Positions 7,694 through 16,085 of a stretch of 64,000 nucleotides of DNA are shown in pieces. The notes beneath the pieces were generated by a model that was not told the DNA's origin, ran no database searches, and worked only from the letters and a program-made list of their open reading frames with translations. The position numbers and the translations under genes were made by a program. The stretch comes from JAGVPT01 sp963717445. GTDB lineage: Bacteria; Bacteroidota; Ignavibacteria; UBA10030; UBA8401. Where the stretch lies: assembly GCA_963717445.1 (NCBI GenBank), contig OY970334.1, positions 2,294,001 to 2,358,000 of the forward strand, read 5' to 3'. The first letter of the stretch is position 1. Each line of letters opens with the position of its first letter.

Positions 7694-9499
7694 ATGGATA
7701 AACAGTCAACGCTCGGTTTTATTCTTATCGCTATCGTCCTGGTCGTGTGGATGTGGTGGAGCTCTCCTCGTCCTTCACAACAACCGCAAAACGGGAAGCA
7801 GGTCTACGAGCTGAAAAAAGACTCTTCAATAGCGGTAAAACCGGAAGTTGAGAAGAAGGAAACTCCAAGCAAAACCGAGTCACGACAATTTTCACCGAAA
7901 GATTCGCTCGGTAAATTCTTTTCGAGTGCCGCTGTTGGAAACGAGCGCATTGTCACCATAGAAACGGATTTGTACACGGCACAGATTTCGACGAAGGGGG
8001 CCGTTATACAAAGTTTTGAGCTGAAGAATTATAAAACTTGGGACCAACGAACGGTTCAACTTGTCGAGAATGCCTCGGGGGGAGACTTTAGCCTTCTTTT
8101 TACATCGACGGACGGCAAGCTCATCAACACAAGAAGTTTATTTTTTGACGCTACGCTCCCTTCTACGGGAAGCATCCGCTTAACTGGAAACGAAGAGTAC
8201 TCGATTGATTTCACCCTTAATGCCGGGTCCGGCCGGATCGTTAAAACGCTCCGCTTCAAAAATAATTCGTACGGGTTGGATGTCAAGGTGAAACTTGTCG
8301 GCATGCAGGACATTATCGCCAATTATGAGTACCAGGTAATTTGGGAAAATGGAGTTCGGTACGTTGAGCACAATAGTGTCGATGAGTCTCGTCAAGCGGA
8401 AGCGTTTTCGTACGCGGGGGGCGAGGTTGCGACAGTGGACGCCGCCAAGCCGGGCGAGAATCCAATCTCGAACACGAGCGGCTTAACGGAGTGGGTTGCA
8501 ACACGCAATAAATATTTTGCCGTCGTGCTCCTCTCGGACGACAAGAAAGCGGACGGGGCGTATCTCGAAGGACATTGTGAAGCGGCCCCCGACCATGGCA
8601 TTGTTGAGCACTACTCGATTGGATTAAAAGTTCCTTTTAAAAACACCGATGAAGAGTCGGCGCATTTCACTCTCTTTATTGGCCCGCTGGATTACGACAT
8701 CATCAACAGCTACGGTCATGGTCTCGACCATATCATGAGCTTAGGTTGGTCATGGATCCGGCCGATTACAGTGTACCTGTTCATCCCTCTCTTCAAATTC
8801 TTACGCATTTTCATTTCGAACTACGGCCTTATCATCATACTCTTCTCCATTATTGTCAAGGTCGCGCTTCACCCCTTGACACGGAGCAGCATGAAGTCGA
8901 TGAAGAAAATGCAGGCATTACAGCCGATGATGGAAGAAATTCGGACAAAGTTTAAAGATGATCCGAACCAGATGAACATTCAGATCATGAAACTCTATAA
9001 AGACTACGGCGTCAACCCGGCCGGCGGTTGTTTACCAATGCTGCTGCAGATGCCGATTCTTTATGCTCTCTACGCGCTGTTTTCGAATTCAATCCAATTG
9101 CGGCAGGCAAATTTTGTCTGGTGGATAAAGGACCTCTCGGTACCGGATGTGATCGTTGACCTTCCATTTACCCTCCCTCTTTTCGGCCTCCACAACCTCA
9201 GCGGCCTCGCGTTGATGATGGGGATAACAATGTTCATCCAGCAAAAGATGACGGTGAACGACCCGCGGCAAAAAGCGATGGTCTGGATGATGCCGGTGAT
9301 GATGACGCTGCTTTTCAATAGCCTTCCGTCGGGATTGAACTTGTATTATTTTGTGTTCAACTTGCTTGCGATAGGACAGCAAGTGTTTGTGAACAAGCAG
9401 CACGATAATACGCCGCTTCAGAAAGTCTCGGAGAAAAAAAGATCGGGTGGAATCATGAACAAACTGACAAAAAATTTACCGCAGCCGCCGAAACGGTAA
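7694..9499 (+). CDS. yidC: Membrane protein insertase YidC
   Basis: A 601-residue Oxa1/YidC-family insertase. It has an N-terminal membrane segment (about residues 6-22), a large periplasmic beta-sandwich domain (about 75-330), then the five-segment core with the coiled cytoplasmic loop (TRSSMKSMKKMQALQPMMEEI) and the conserved GVNPAGGCLPMLLQMPILYALY. The C-terminus is basic. The ATG at 7694 is chosen because GGAG lies 11 nt upstream and the anchor then begins at once; a TTG at 7673 would add seven unlikely residues. It is the last gene of the operon; the frequent next gene mnmE is absent. Confidence 0.96.
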   Translation: MDKQSTLGFILIAIVLVVWMWWSSPRPSQQPQNGKQVYELKKDSSIAVKPEVEKKETPSKTESRQFSPKDSLGKFFSSAAVGNERIVTIETDLYTAQISTKGAVIQSFELKNYKTWDQRTVQLVENASGGDFSLLFTSTDGKLINTRSLFFDATLPSTGSIRLTGNEEYSIDFTLNAGSGRIVKTLRFKNNSYGLDVKVKLVGMQDIIANYEYQVIWENGVRYVEHNSVDESRQAEAFSYAGGEVATVDAAKPGENPISNTSGLTEWVATRNKYFAVVLLSDDKKADGAYLEGHCEAAPDHGIVEHYSIGLKVPFKNTDEESAHFTLFIGPLDYDIINSYGHGLDHIMSLGWSWIRPITVYLFIPLFKFLRIFISNYGLIIILFSIIVKVALHPLTRSSMKSMKKMQALQPMMEEIRTKFKDDPNQMNIQIMKLYKDYGVNPAGGCLPMLLQMPILYALYALFSNSIQLRQANFVWWIKDLSVPDVIVDLPFTLPLFGLHNLSGLALMMGITMFIQQKMTVNDPRQKAMVWMMPVMMTLLFNSLPSGLNLYYFVFNLLAIGQQVFVNKQHDNTPLQKVSEKKRSGGIMNKLTKNLPQPPKR

Positions 9500-9537
9500 A
9501 CTGCCACCCAATACCGGCATTTCTCGTTCAGCGATAA

Positions 9538-9580
9538 AGCGAAAAAGAGGACCCATAAACGATATGAGTCCTCTTTGTTG
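9538..9580. terminator. Bidirectional terminator between yidC and the duplicated membrane protein gene
   Basis: AAAAAGAGGACCCATA, a loop, then TATGAGTCCTCTTTGTT: a long, nearly perfect stem with an A-tract and a T-tract. It serves the convergent yidC (rightward) and the gene ending at 9605 (leftward). Confidence 0.85.
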
Positions 9581-9604
9581 TTTCAGGGAGATTTTTTCTG
9601 TTTG

Positions 9605-10378
9605 CTACTTTGCCCCGCTCTCTTTCCATTTTTGCATCTCTTCACCGATCCATCCTCCTACAAAAGAAAGAATAAACCCTCCTGTAAGGCCGATGGCGAT
9701 GAACTCCGGGTCCAATATCGTTATCGCGCCGAGGCCGTAATAGATAAAGAGAAAATTTAGAATTACGCCAAATACACCCGCAAGCGCCGCCTCTTTGATT
9801 GTAACGCCCGGAGATTTGTATCCTACGATAATCCCTGCAACAATGAAACTTGTACCGAGAGAAATCAAGATGCCCGCGACACCGAATCGCAGAAGGGCAA
9901 AGAGCCCATAGACAAAAATATTGTTAAGAACGAATGCGATGACCGTTCCCGCAATAACCCACCCCCACTCCAGGCCCCCGATCGATGTACTCTTTACAGC
10001 TCGATGTTGAGAACCCTGAAGCTCCTCACCGACCCAGCCGCCGAGAAGGGAAAGCAGAAAAGCGAGGAACGGGGCCACGATCATTTGTTCTTCCGACGCG
10101 GTGTAGTCAAAGCCGAAATGGAGTATCGCCAGCGTGAGTATCATTGTGAACACTCCGCCGATTGCCGGCTCTTTGATGGTGTAGCCCGGCGATTTGTAGC
10201 CGATAATAATTCCCATAATCACAAATGAAAGCAATCCGATGAAAAGAGGAATATAGAATGTGTGAAACATGTCCGACATAGCTTGAAAAAGGAACGTTGC
10301 CAAAATGACGCCCACCATCGTTCCGATGCCGATCCACTTCCATTGCAAACCGGGATGCCCCTGGGATTCCGTGGCCAT
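9605..10378 (-). CDS. Internally duplicated membrane protein of unknown function
   Basis: A 257-residue membrane protein with about eight hydrophobic segments. The two halves repeat each other. GIIIGYKSPGYTIKEPAIGGVF in the first half matches GIIVGYKSPGVTIKEAALAGVF in the second, and each half ends with a GGW(V/I)GEE(L/M)Q motif. The start is secure: AAGGAGG lies 6 nt before the ATG. I do not recognise a named family. The conserved Tyr-Lys-Ser-Pro-Gly loop and the Gly-Gly-Trp-x-Gly-Glu-Glu end could be functional or packing motifs. It is transcribed alone, between a terminator and an R3 repeat. Function unknown. Confidence 0.8.
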   Translation of the reverse strand: MATESQGHPGLQWKWIGIGTMVGVILATFLFQAMSDMFHTFYIPLFIGLLSFVIMGIIIGYKSPGYTIKEPAIGGVFTMILTLAILHFGFDYTASEEQMIVAPFLAFLLSLLGGWVGEELQGSQHRAVKSTSIGGLEWGWVIAGTVIAFVLNNIFVYGLFALLRFGVAGILISLGTSFIVAGIIVGYKSPGVTIKEAALAGVFGVILNFLFIYYGLGAITILDPEFIAIGLTGGFILSFVGGWIGEEMQKWKESGAK

Positions 10379-10454
10379 ACAGACCTCCTTAACGGCGGGT
10401 TATTTTAAGACAGAAAAAACGTTACACACATTATAATAACGGATCGAGTATAAA

Positions 10455-10569
10455 TTGAGCCTTCTGAATAATTTCAAAAGTATGGCTCACGCAAAGTCGC
10501 AAACAGGATATCACACAAAATCTTGGCGCCTTAGCGGCTTTGCGCGAGGCGATTTTTCAGATGTCTCAA
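10455..10569. repeat. R3 palindromic repeat, copy 1
   Basis: Begins TTGAGCCTTCTGAATAAT and ends ATTTTTCAGATGTCTCAA, which are imperfect inverted repeats. Inside are a CGCAAAG-type arm and its complement (GCGCCTTAGCGGCTTTGCG). The same ends and core recur at 41108 and 45217. It is non-coding; small reading frames across it are by-products of the repeat. Confidence 0.75.
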
Positions 10570-10610
10570 ATCGTAAAGTCGGATTCATGAAACCTCATCA
10601 ACACATTGGG

Positions 10611-11741
10611 TCATACCTTCAAAAACCATTTGCGCTTCCATAATATCCATGCAATAAAAAAAAGGAACAGCAGAAAACTGAGCGCAAAAATCAGAGAGGC
10701 ATTGACGGGTTGTGCGAGCGGAAGGAAAAGATTTCTAAAGACAACCGCTTGCAGCGAAGCTTCAGAGCCATCGGGCTGCTTCAGCATGACCAAGGAATCG
10801 CAGATCTTTCCGATTGACTCTGAAAAAAAGTACACCGTGATTGCATTCATCCCGAAGATGATGAACGGCTTTGCCCAGCGTGAATATCCTTTGACATCGA
10901 TGAGCCAGTAAAATGTTGCAAAGCAGATAAGCGCCCACCCCGCCATGAAAATGGCGTACGACGACGTCCAGATGCTTTTATTAATTGGCAGCCACATATC
11001 CAGCGTTGCGCCGAGAAGAAGCAAAAGATTTCCCGCGGTGAACATCCATGCAGTTTTTTCTTCTTTTGAGTGCCGCGAGTGCAAATAACGCCCCGTCAAA
11101 ACGCCGAAGATCGTCGTCGCGACTGCGGGAAGCGTGCTCACAATTCCTTCGGGGTCCCATGTTTTCGTCTGCCACCACATGTGCCCCGATAACAGCAGCG
11201 AGTCAACATAAGCAGAAAAGTTGCGTCCCTTTTCCAAAACACCGGTCCCGATCCCCGGAACGGGAACGAGCCTCATCATCAGCCAGTATGAGATCAACAG
11301 CCCGGCCAGCCAGGAGACCTGAACCGCGACACGCTTCGTATAGAGGAAAAGAATCGATGCGGCGAAATAGCAGATTGCGATTCGTTGAAGCACTCCCATG
11401 ATTCGAATGGTAGAAAGGTTAAAATAAGGAAAACCCGCAAGGAATAAACCGAGGCTGAAAATAATCAGTGAACGTTTTACTACTTGCAGAAGCAGCGTTC
11501 TTCTTGTATCGCCGCGTTCCTGACGGTGAGCGAACGACATCGTCAGTGCGACGCCGACGATCCAGAGGAAAAAAGGAAAAATCCAATCGGTGAACGTCCA
11601 GCCATTCCATTCCGAATGCTCCAACTGAGGATAAATAGCGCTCCACGTTCCCGGGTTGTTGACAAGAATCATTCCGGCAATTGTCGCACCGCGGAAAGCA
11701 TCGAGGGACACAAGCCGATTGTGGGGTTGTACCGTTGCCAT
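10611..11741 (-). CDS. NagX/HGSNAT-like membrane acyltransferase (DUF5009/DUF1624 type)
   Basis: A 376-residue protein with about ten membrane segments. The N-terminal LVSLDAFRGATIAGMILVNNPG and FTDWIFPFFLWIVGVAL match the family that includes bacterial NagX and human heparan-alpha-glucosaminide N-acetyltransferase, which moves acetyl groups across membranes onto amino sugars. The exact substrate cannot be read from sequence. It begins 23 nt after the GH13 gene on the same strand, so the two are probably one transcript and may act on the same glycan. Confidence 0.82.
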   Translation of the reverse strand: MATVQPHNRLVSLDAFRGATIAGMILVNNPGTWSAIYPQLEHSEWNGWTFTDWIFPFFLWIVGVALTMSFAHRQERGDTRRTLLLQVVKRSLIIFSLGLFLAGFPYFNLSTIRIMGVLQRIAICYFAASILFLYTKRVAVQVSWLAGLLISYWLMMRLVPVPGIGTGVLEKGRNFSAYVDSLLLSGHMWWQTKTWDPEGIVSTLPAVATTIFGVLTGRYLHSRHSKEEKTAWMFTAGNLLLLLGATLDMWLPINKSIWTSSYAIFMAGWALICFATFYWLIDVKGYSRWAKPFIIFGMNAITVYFFSESIGKICDSLVMLKQPDGSEASLQAVVFRNLFLPLAQPVNASLIFALSFLLFLFFIAWILWKRKWFLKV

Positions 11742-11764
11742 AAAACAGCCAAGTGGTGAAGTTC

Positions 11765-13165
11765 TTATTTTAACTGAAAAATACGAAATCCCATCGCGGG
11801 AATTTTGATAGGAATCAGTTTTGACGGAGGTAGGGCAGCCGTAACCGTTTTCTTTGTGAAAACATCGGTAAGAGTAGTTTGATTCTCTGTTGCCAGATCG
11901 GGAGATGAAAGGTTCAGTGAACCGTCGAATACTTTCCGGCCAAAATTGAGCGCTACGATAAACTTGTTTGTACCGGAAACGCGTGCGAATGCATAAACAC
12001 GCTGTGGGTTGGATGAAGAAATGCGTATCATTTCTCCTTCCGAGAACGCCGGTTCATTTTTGCGAAGGTCGAAAAGCCTGGTGTACAATTTTCTGAACGC
12101 GGTTCTATCTTTCCAATCAATAGAAAATTTTTCAAACAGTTTGAGCTTTTTGTTATTGCCGACCTCTTGTCCGTTATACAATAGTGGAATCCCCGGCAGA
12201 GTGTTGGCAACGACGGCGGCGAGCTTTGCTCCCGTGATGCCGAATTTCTTCACATCGGGAGCGTCCCACGCGTTTTCGTCGTGGTTCGAGCTGAAGCGCA
12301 TGATGGACGAGCCTTGTGGGTACGCCGCCCTCTCAATATTCAGAATGGTGTCGAGGGCAAGGACAGATTTTTTCCCTTGTATAATCGGCGCGAGCACCTC
12401 ATATGTATCCCAGCCGTATGATACGTCGAACGCCTTGAGATGATGAGGAGGATATGCCGCTTCCGCGAGCATCATCACCGGTTTAATGCTGTCCAGTGCC
12501 GCACGAGCATCGTCCCAGAAATCTATCGGCACAAGTTCTGCAACATCGCAGCGGAATCCATCGACGCCGATATCGCGGACCCAATACTTCATCATCGCAA
12601 TCATGTATCGTCGCAAGCCCGGCTTCGAATAATTAAGGTCGGCAACATCAGTCCAGTCACGGTTCGGTGATACGATGTTGCCGGCACTGTCCTTTGTAAA
12701 CCAATCGGGATGTTCGTTGATAAGCTTGCTATCCCACGCAGTGTGGTCTGCAACCAGGTCGATGATGAGATGAAAACCGAGCTTGTGTGCCATTTTCACC
12801 AATCGTTTGAAATCGTCTATCGTTCCGAATTTAGGATTGATTCCATAGTAATCCCGGACGGAGTACAGACTGCCAAGCCTTCCCTTGTGGTGCAGCACGC
12901 CGACCGGGTGGATCGGCATGATCCACAAAATGGTAACGCCAAGCTTCTTCAGCTTGGGGAGCCTTTGTTCGATCCCTGCGAAATTTCCCGCTGGAGAAAA
13001 TGAGCGTGTATAAATTTCATAGATGACGCCGTGGCGGATCCAATTTTCGGAATGCCGTGCATGCTGGGTAGAAAGATTCCCGGCGCGGGTAGAATCAGAT
13101 GGTTGTGAGCGGGGCGATGATGGCACGCTGGTAAGGAGTAACAAAAGGATGATGCATCTTTTCAT
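11765..13165 (-). CDS. Exported GH13 alpha-amylase family enzyme
   Basis: A 466-residue glycoside hydrolase family 13 protein with an N-terminal signal peptide (MKRCIILLLLLTSVPSS). Conserved regions are intact: DLVADH (136-141), GFRCD with nucleophile Asp207, LAEA with acid/base Glu235, and SSNHDE with the transition-state Asp296. The C-terminal beta domain ends the protein. The family cleaves or transfers alpha-1,4 or alpha-1,6 glucans; no feature here fixes the specificity. As it is exported, it probably handles extracellular or periplasmic oligosaccharides. The downstream acyltransferase gene follows after 23 nt. Confidence 0.92.
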   Translation of the reverse strand: MKRCIILLLLLTSVPSSPRSQPSDSTRAGNLSTQHARHSENWIRHGVIYEIYTRSFSPAGNFAGIEQRLPKLKKLGVTILWIMPIHPVGVLHHKGRLGSLYSVRDYYGINPKFGTIDDFKRLVKMAHKLGFHLIIDLVADHTAWDSKLINEHPDWFTKDSAGNIVSPNRDWTDVADLNYSKPGLRRYMIAMMKYWVRDIGVDGFRCDVAELVPIDFWDDARAALDSIKPVMMLAEAAYPPHHLKAFDVSYGWDTYEVLAPIIQGKKSVLALDTILNIERAAYPQGSSIMRFSSNHDENAWDAPDVKKFGITGAKLAAVVANTLPGIPLLYNGQEVGNNKKLKLFEKFSIDWKDRTAFRKLYTRLFDLRKNEPAFSEGEMIRISSSNPQRVYAFARVSGTNKFIVALNFGRKVFDGSLNLSSPDLATENQTTLTDVFTKKTVTAALPPSKLIPIKIPAMGFRIFQLK

Positions 13166-13355
13166 AGTATGAAAACGAAAGATTATTGCCTGCGCCGTTT
13201 AATCCCGACGGATGAAAAGTAGCAAATGTCAAAGAATGATGCAAACGGATCACGACATAGCGCTCATTTCCCCCACTATCTTGAAATTCTTCATGGAAAT
13301 TTCTACTTTGGAAAAACATGGGCATTTTGGAGACAACCCTCGGTGTTTTAGTTTG

Positions 13356-13784
13356 ATGCGAATAGCGGTGGTATTGTTCACATTCCTTTTCAGCTTGGGA
13401 GTTCTTTCGTGTGGATCTAACGGCAAATCAAGTTCAACGGGAGAGGCCATAGAGCCAAAATTATCTTCTATACAAAAAGAGATTTTCGACGAAAGCTGCA
13501 ATGCTCCATCCTGCCATGGAAGCGGACGAAAAGGGGACCTCAGCCTCGTCGCAGGAAATTCATTTGGACAGTTGGTCGGCATTCGAAGTACGGCCGATAA
13601 AAAAAATCTTCCCCCCTTTCTTCGTGTAAAACCGGGAAGCCCGGATTCCAGCCTTCTCTTCATCAAAATCATCGCGCCGGATACCAATCAGGGTGAGCTC
13701 ATGCCTAAGGGAGCCGATAAACTCACACAGAACAGCATCGACGCGATACGTCAATGGATCCTCAACGGCGCCCCGAATAATTGA
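13356..13784 (+). CDS. Cytochrome-c-like lipoprotein
   Basis: About 142 residues from the ATG at 13356. The N-terminus is a lipoprotein signal (hydrophobic stretch then VLSC, lipid-modified Cys19). The mature part has CNAPSCH (Cys48, Cys53, His54), a CX4CH haem-type motif, followed by a region ending ELMPKG and AIRQWILNGAP, as in the small c-type cytochrome domains of Planctomycetes and FCB bacteria. CX4CH is less common than CX2CH, so haem attachment is likely but not certain. The frame extends upstream to 13212, but that part has no homology-like features, and the lipobox supports the inner start. No redox partner gene is adjacent. Confidence 0.7.
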   Translation: MRIAVVLFTFLFSLGVLSCGSNGKSSSTGEAIEPKLSSIQKEIFDESCNAPSCHGSGRKGDLSLVAGNSFGQLVGIRSTADKKNLPPFLRVKPGSPDSSLLFIKIIAPDTNQGELMPKGADKLTQNSIDAIRQWILNGAPNN

Positions 13785-13947
13785 TGAGGGGCTTCCGAAG
13801 GTTTTGTTCCTCATAGAGGTCGGATACCTCTTGATTCCCGTCAGCACATCGCTGTTTCCCGGGCAAGATGTCCGACATCTGGCGCCAGTCGCATTGGATT
13901 CCGGTTCGTTTTTTTGTATATTGAGGTAGAAATTAAACGCTTCCAAA

Positions 13948-13985
13948 ACTTGTAGGGGCGACGCCAAGTCGCCCCTACGGTTTTT
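13948..13985. terminator. Perfect GC-rich hairpin upstream of typA
   Basis: GTAGGGGCGAC, a 5-nt loop, GTCGCCCCTAC, followed by GGTTTTTAAC. It can end the upstream lipoprotein transcript. The same kind of GTAGGGGCGAC palindrome is a common dispersed repeat in bacteria, so it may be a repeat reused as a terminator. Confidence 0.65.
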
Positions 13986-14003
13986 AACTGCGGTATCGAG
14001 TCT

Positions 14004-15851
14004 ATGATGAGAAGAGAAGACATTCGCAATATCGCTATTATCGCCCATGTTGACCACGGGAAAACAACGCTTGTCGACCAGCTCTTGCGGCAGACGGGAA
14101 CATTCCGCGACAATCAAGTGATGGTAACACGCGTGATGGATTCGAACGATCTTGAAAAGGAACGCGGCATCACGATTCTCGCCAAGAATACCTCGGTCTT
14201 CTACCAGCCGAAGAATTCAAAAACAAAAATTAAGATCAATATCGTCGACACACCGGGGCATTCCGACTTCAGCGGCGAAGTTGAGCGGACACTGAAAATG
14301 GTCGACGGCGTTCTTTTGCTCGTCGATGCCGCCGAAGGCCCGCTCCCCGGAACCAAGTTTGTCCTGAAAAAATCTCTCGATCTGCATCTTCAGCCGATTG
14401 TCGTCATCAACAAAATCGACCGGAAGGACGCACGCCCTCATGAAGTGCTGGATGAAGTCTTTGAGCTGTTCCTATCGCTCGGCGCAACCAACAAGCAGTT
14501 GGATTTCCCGACAATTTATTCCATCTCAAAACAAGGAATAGCGAAAACCGAACTCGACCAGGAAAGCAACAACCTTGAACCGCTGTTTGAGGCGATCATC
14601 AATAACGTCCCTGCGCCCGAAGGAAACAGTGGCGAGCCGTTTCAAATGCTCGTCACGACCATCGACTACAACGACTATCTGGGCAGGCTCGGCATCGGAA
14701 AAATTTCCCGCGGCACAATTAGCTTCGGTTCGCCGATGAAAATTATCCATCGTAACGGCTCGGCGGAAGACGCGCGCGTGACAAAAATTTATACGTTTGA
14801 AGGATTGAAACGTGTTGAAACACAAAAAGCGAGCGCCGGCGATATCATCGCGATTGCAGGAATGGAAGATGTCGATATCGGCGAAACAATCGCCGACGCT
14901 GCCGACCCAACGCCAATGCCGTTTGTCGCTATCGAAGAACCGACGATCTCCATGAACTTTGTTGTGAACAACTCTCCGTTTGCCGGGCAGGAAGGGAAAT
15001 ATGTCACGACGCGGAATCTTGGGGAACGGCTCGCCCGTGAATTACGCTCGAATGTCAGCTTGCGGGTAGAACTGACCGACTCCCCCGATGTTTTCCGCGT
15101 GAGCGGCAGGGGCGAGCTGCATCTTTCCGTGCTGATTGAAAACATGCGGCGGGAAGGATTTGAGCTGCAGGTTTCCCGTCCCGAGGTGATTTATAAAAAT
15201 ATTGCCGATGTGCTGTGCGAACCGATGGAACACGTCATTATCGATGTGCCCGACGAATTTGTCGGCACGGTGATCGAGAATCTGGGACGGCGCAAAGGTG
15301 AAATGAAAAATATGATTTCATCGAATGGAAACACCCGGCTTGAATTCTTTGTCCCGTCGCGAGGCCTGATCGGTTTCCGCAACGAGTTCATGACTCAGAC
15401 GAAAGGAACGGGGATTCTTCATCACAATTTTCACGGCTACGAACCGTTTAAAGGAGAACTTGAGCATCGCACAAAAGGAGCGCTCATTGCAATGGAGGCT
15501 GGCGAAGCAGTTGCCTACGGGATGTGGAAATTGCAGGAACGCTCGACGTTTTTTGTGGAACCCGGCGCGCGCGTTTATCCGGGGATGATTGTCGGCGAAA
15601 ATTCGCGTGAACACGATATGACGGTCAACGTCTGCAAATCGAAGCAGCTTAGCAATATGCGCGCATCCGGCTCGGATGAAGCCGTGCGTTTGGAGCCCCC
15701 CCATCTTTTGACGCTCGAACAGGCAATCGAATGGATCGGCGACGATGAGTATGTTGAGGTGACCCCTAAATCGATTCGTCTCCGAAAAAAAATTCTCGGA
15801 GCCAACGAGCGAAATCGAGCTTCGAAAAAAAAGGTTGAAACCGCAGAATAA
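14004..15851 (+). CDS. typA: Ribosome-associated GTPase TypA/BipA
   Basis: A translational GTPase of 615 residues. The G domain shows AHVDHGKTTL, the switch II DTPGHSDF and NKIDRKDA motifs, followed by beta-barrel, domain III and domain V regions and the TypA-specific C-terminal domain (SRGLIGFRNEFMTQTKGTG). It binds 70S ribosomes and helps growth under stress or cold and late ribosome assembly. Two tandem ATGs (14004 and 14007) are equally possible starts. The terminal residues are lysine-rich. It appears to be monocistronic, with an R2-like repeat just downstream. Confidence 0.97.
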   Translation: MMRREDIRNIAIIAHVDHGKTTLVDQLLRQTGTFRDNQVMVTRVMDSNDLEKERGITILAKNTSVFYQPKNSKTKIKINIVDTPGHSDFSGEVERTLKMVDGVLLLVDAAEGPLPGTKFVLKKSLDLHLQPIVVINKIDRKDARPHEVLDEVFELFLSLGATNKQLDFPTIYSISKQGIAKTELDQESNNLEPLFEAIINNVPAPEGNSGEPFQMLVTTIDYNDYLGRLGIGKISRGTISFGSPMKIIHRNGSAEDARVTKIYTFEGLKRVETQKASAGDIIAIAGMEDVDIGETIADAADPTPMPFVAIEEPTISMNFVVNNSPFAGQEGKYVTTRNLGERLARELRSNVSLRVELTDSPDVFRVSGRGELHLSVLIENMRREGFELQVSRPEVIYKNIADVLCEPMEHVIIDVPDEFVGTVIENLGRRKGEMKNMISSNGNTRLEFFVPSRGLIGFRNEFMTQTKGTGILHHNFHGYEPFKGELEHRTKGALIAMEAGEAVAYGMWKLQERSTFFVEPGARVYPGMIVGENSREHDMTVNVCKSKQLSNMRASGSDEAVRLEPPHLLTLEQAIEWIGDDEYVEVTPKSIRLRKKILGANERNRASKKKVETAE

Positions 15852-15877
15852 ACGAGCAAAAACCCCTTTCGTTTGGG

Positions 15878-15959
15878 TAGATGTCGGGAACCTTGCCGAT
15901 TTACCTTACCAAATATTTCAATATATCGCGATTCTCTCGATAAGGTGTCCGACCATCTA
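15878..15959. repeat. Short R2-related palindromic element
   Basis: 82 bp with ends TAGATGTCGG and CCGACCATCTA, which are inverted repeats. The core GCCGATTTACCTTACC followed by AAATATTT is shared with the three R2 copies. It looks like a shortened or diverged R2 member with its own terminal repeats, lying between typA and the phosphatase gene. Confidence 0.6.
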
Positions 15960-16085
15960 GTACGCGAGAGGCAAACTGTAACACCCCGCCCCATTTGCGC
16001 TTCGTCCGCTATTCAGCTATATTCTCGCAACAGAATAATCTTACCTTCCGTAAAGATACAGGCGAATCTAATAACGGACAAATCC

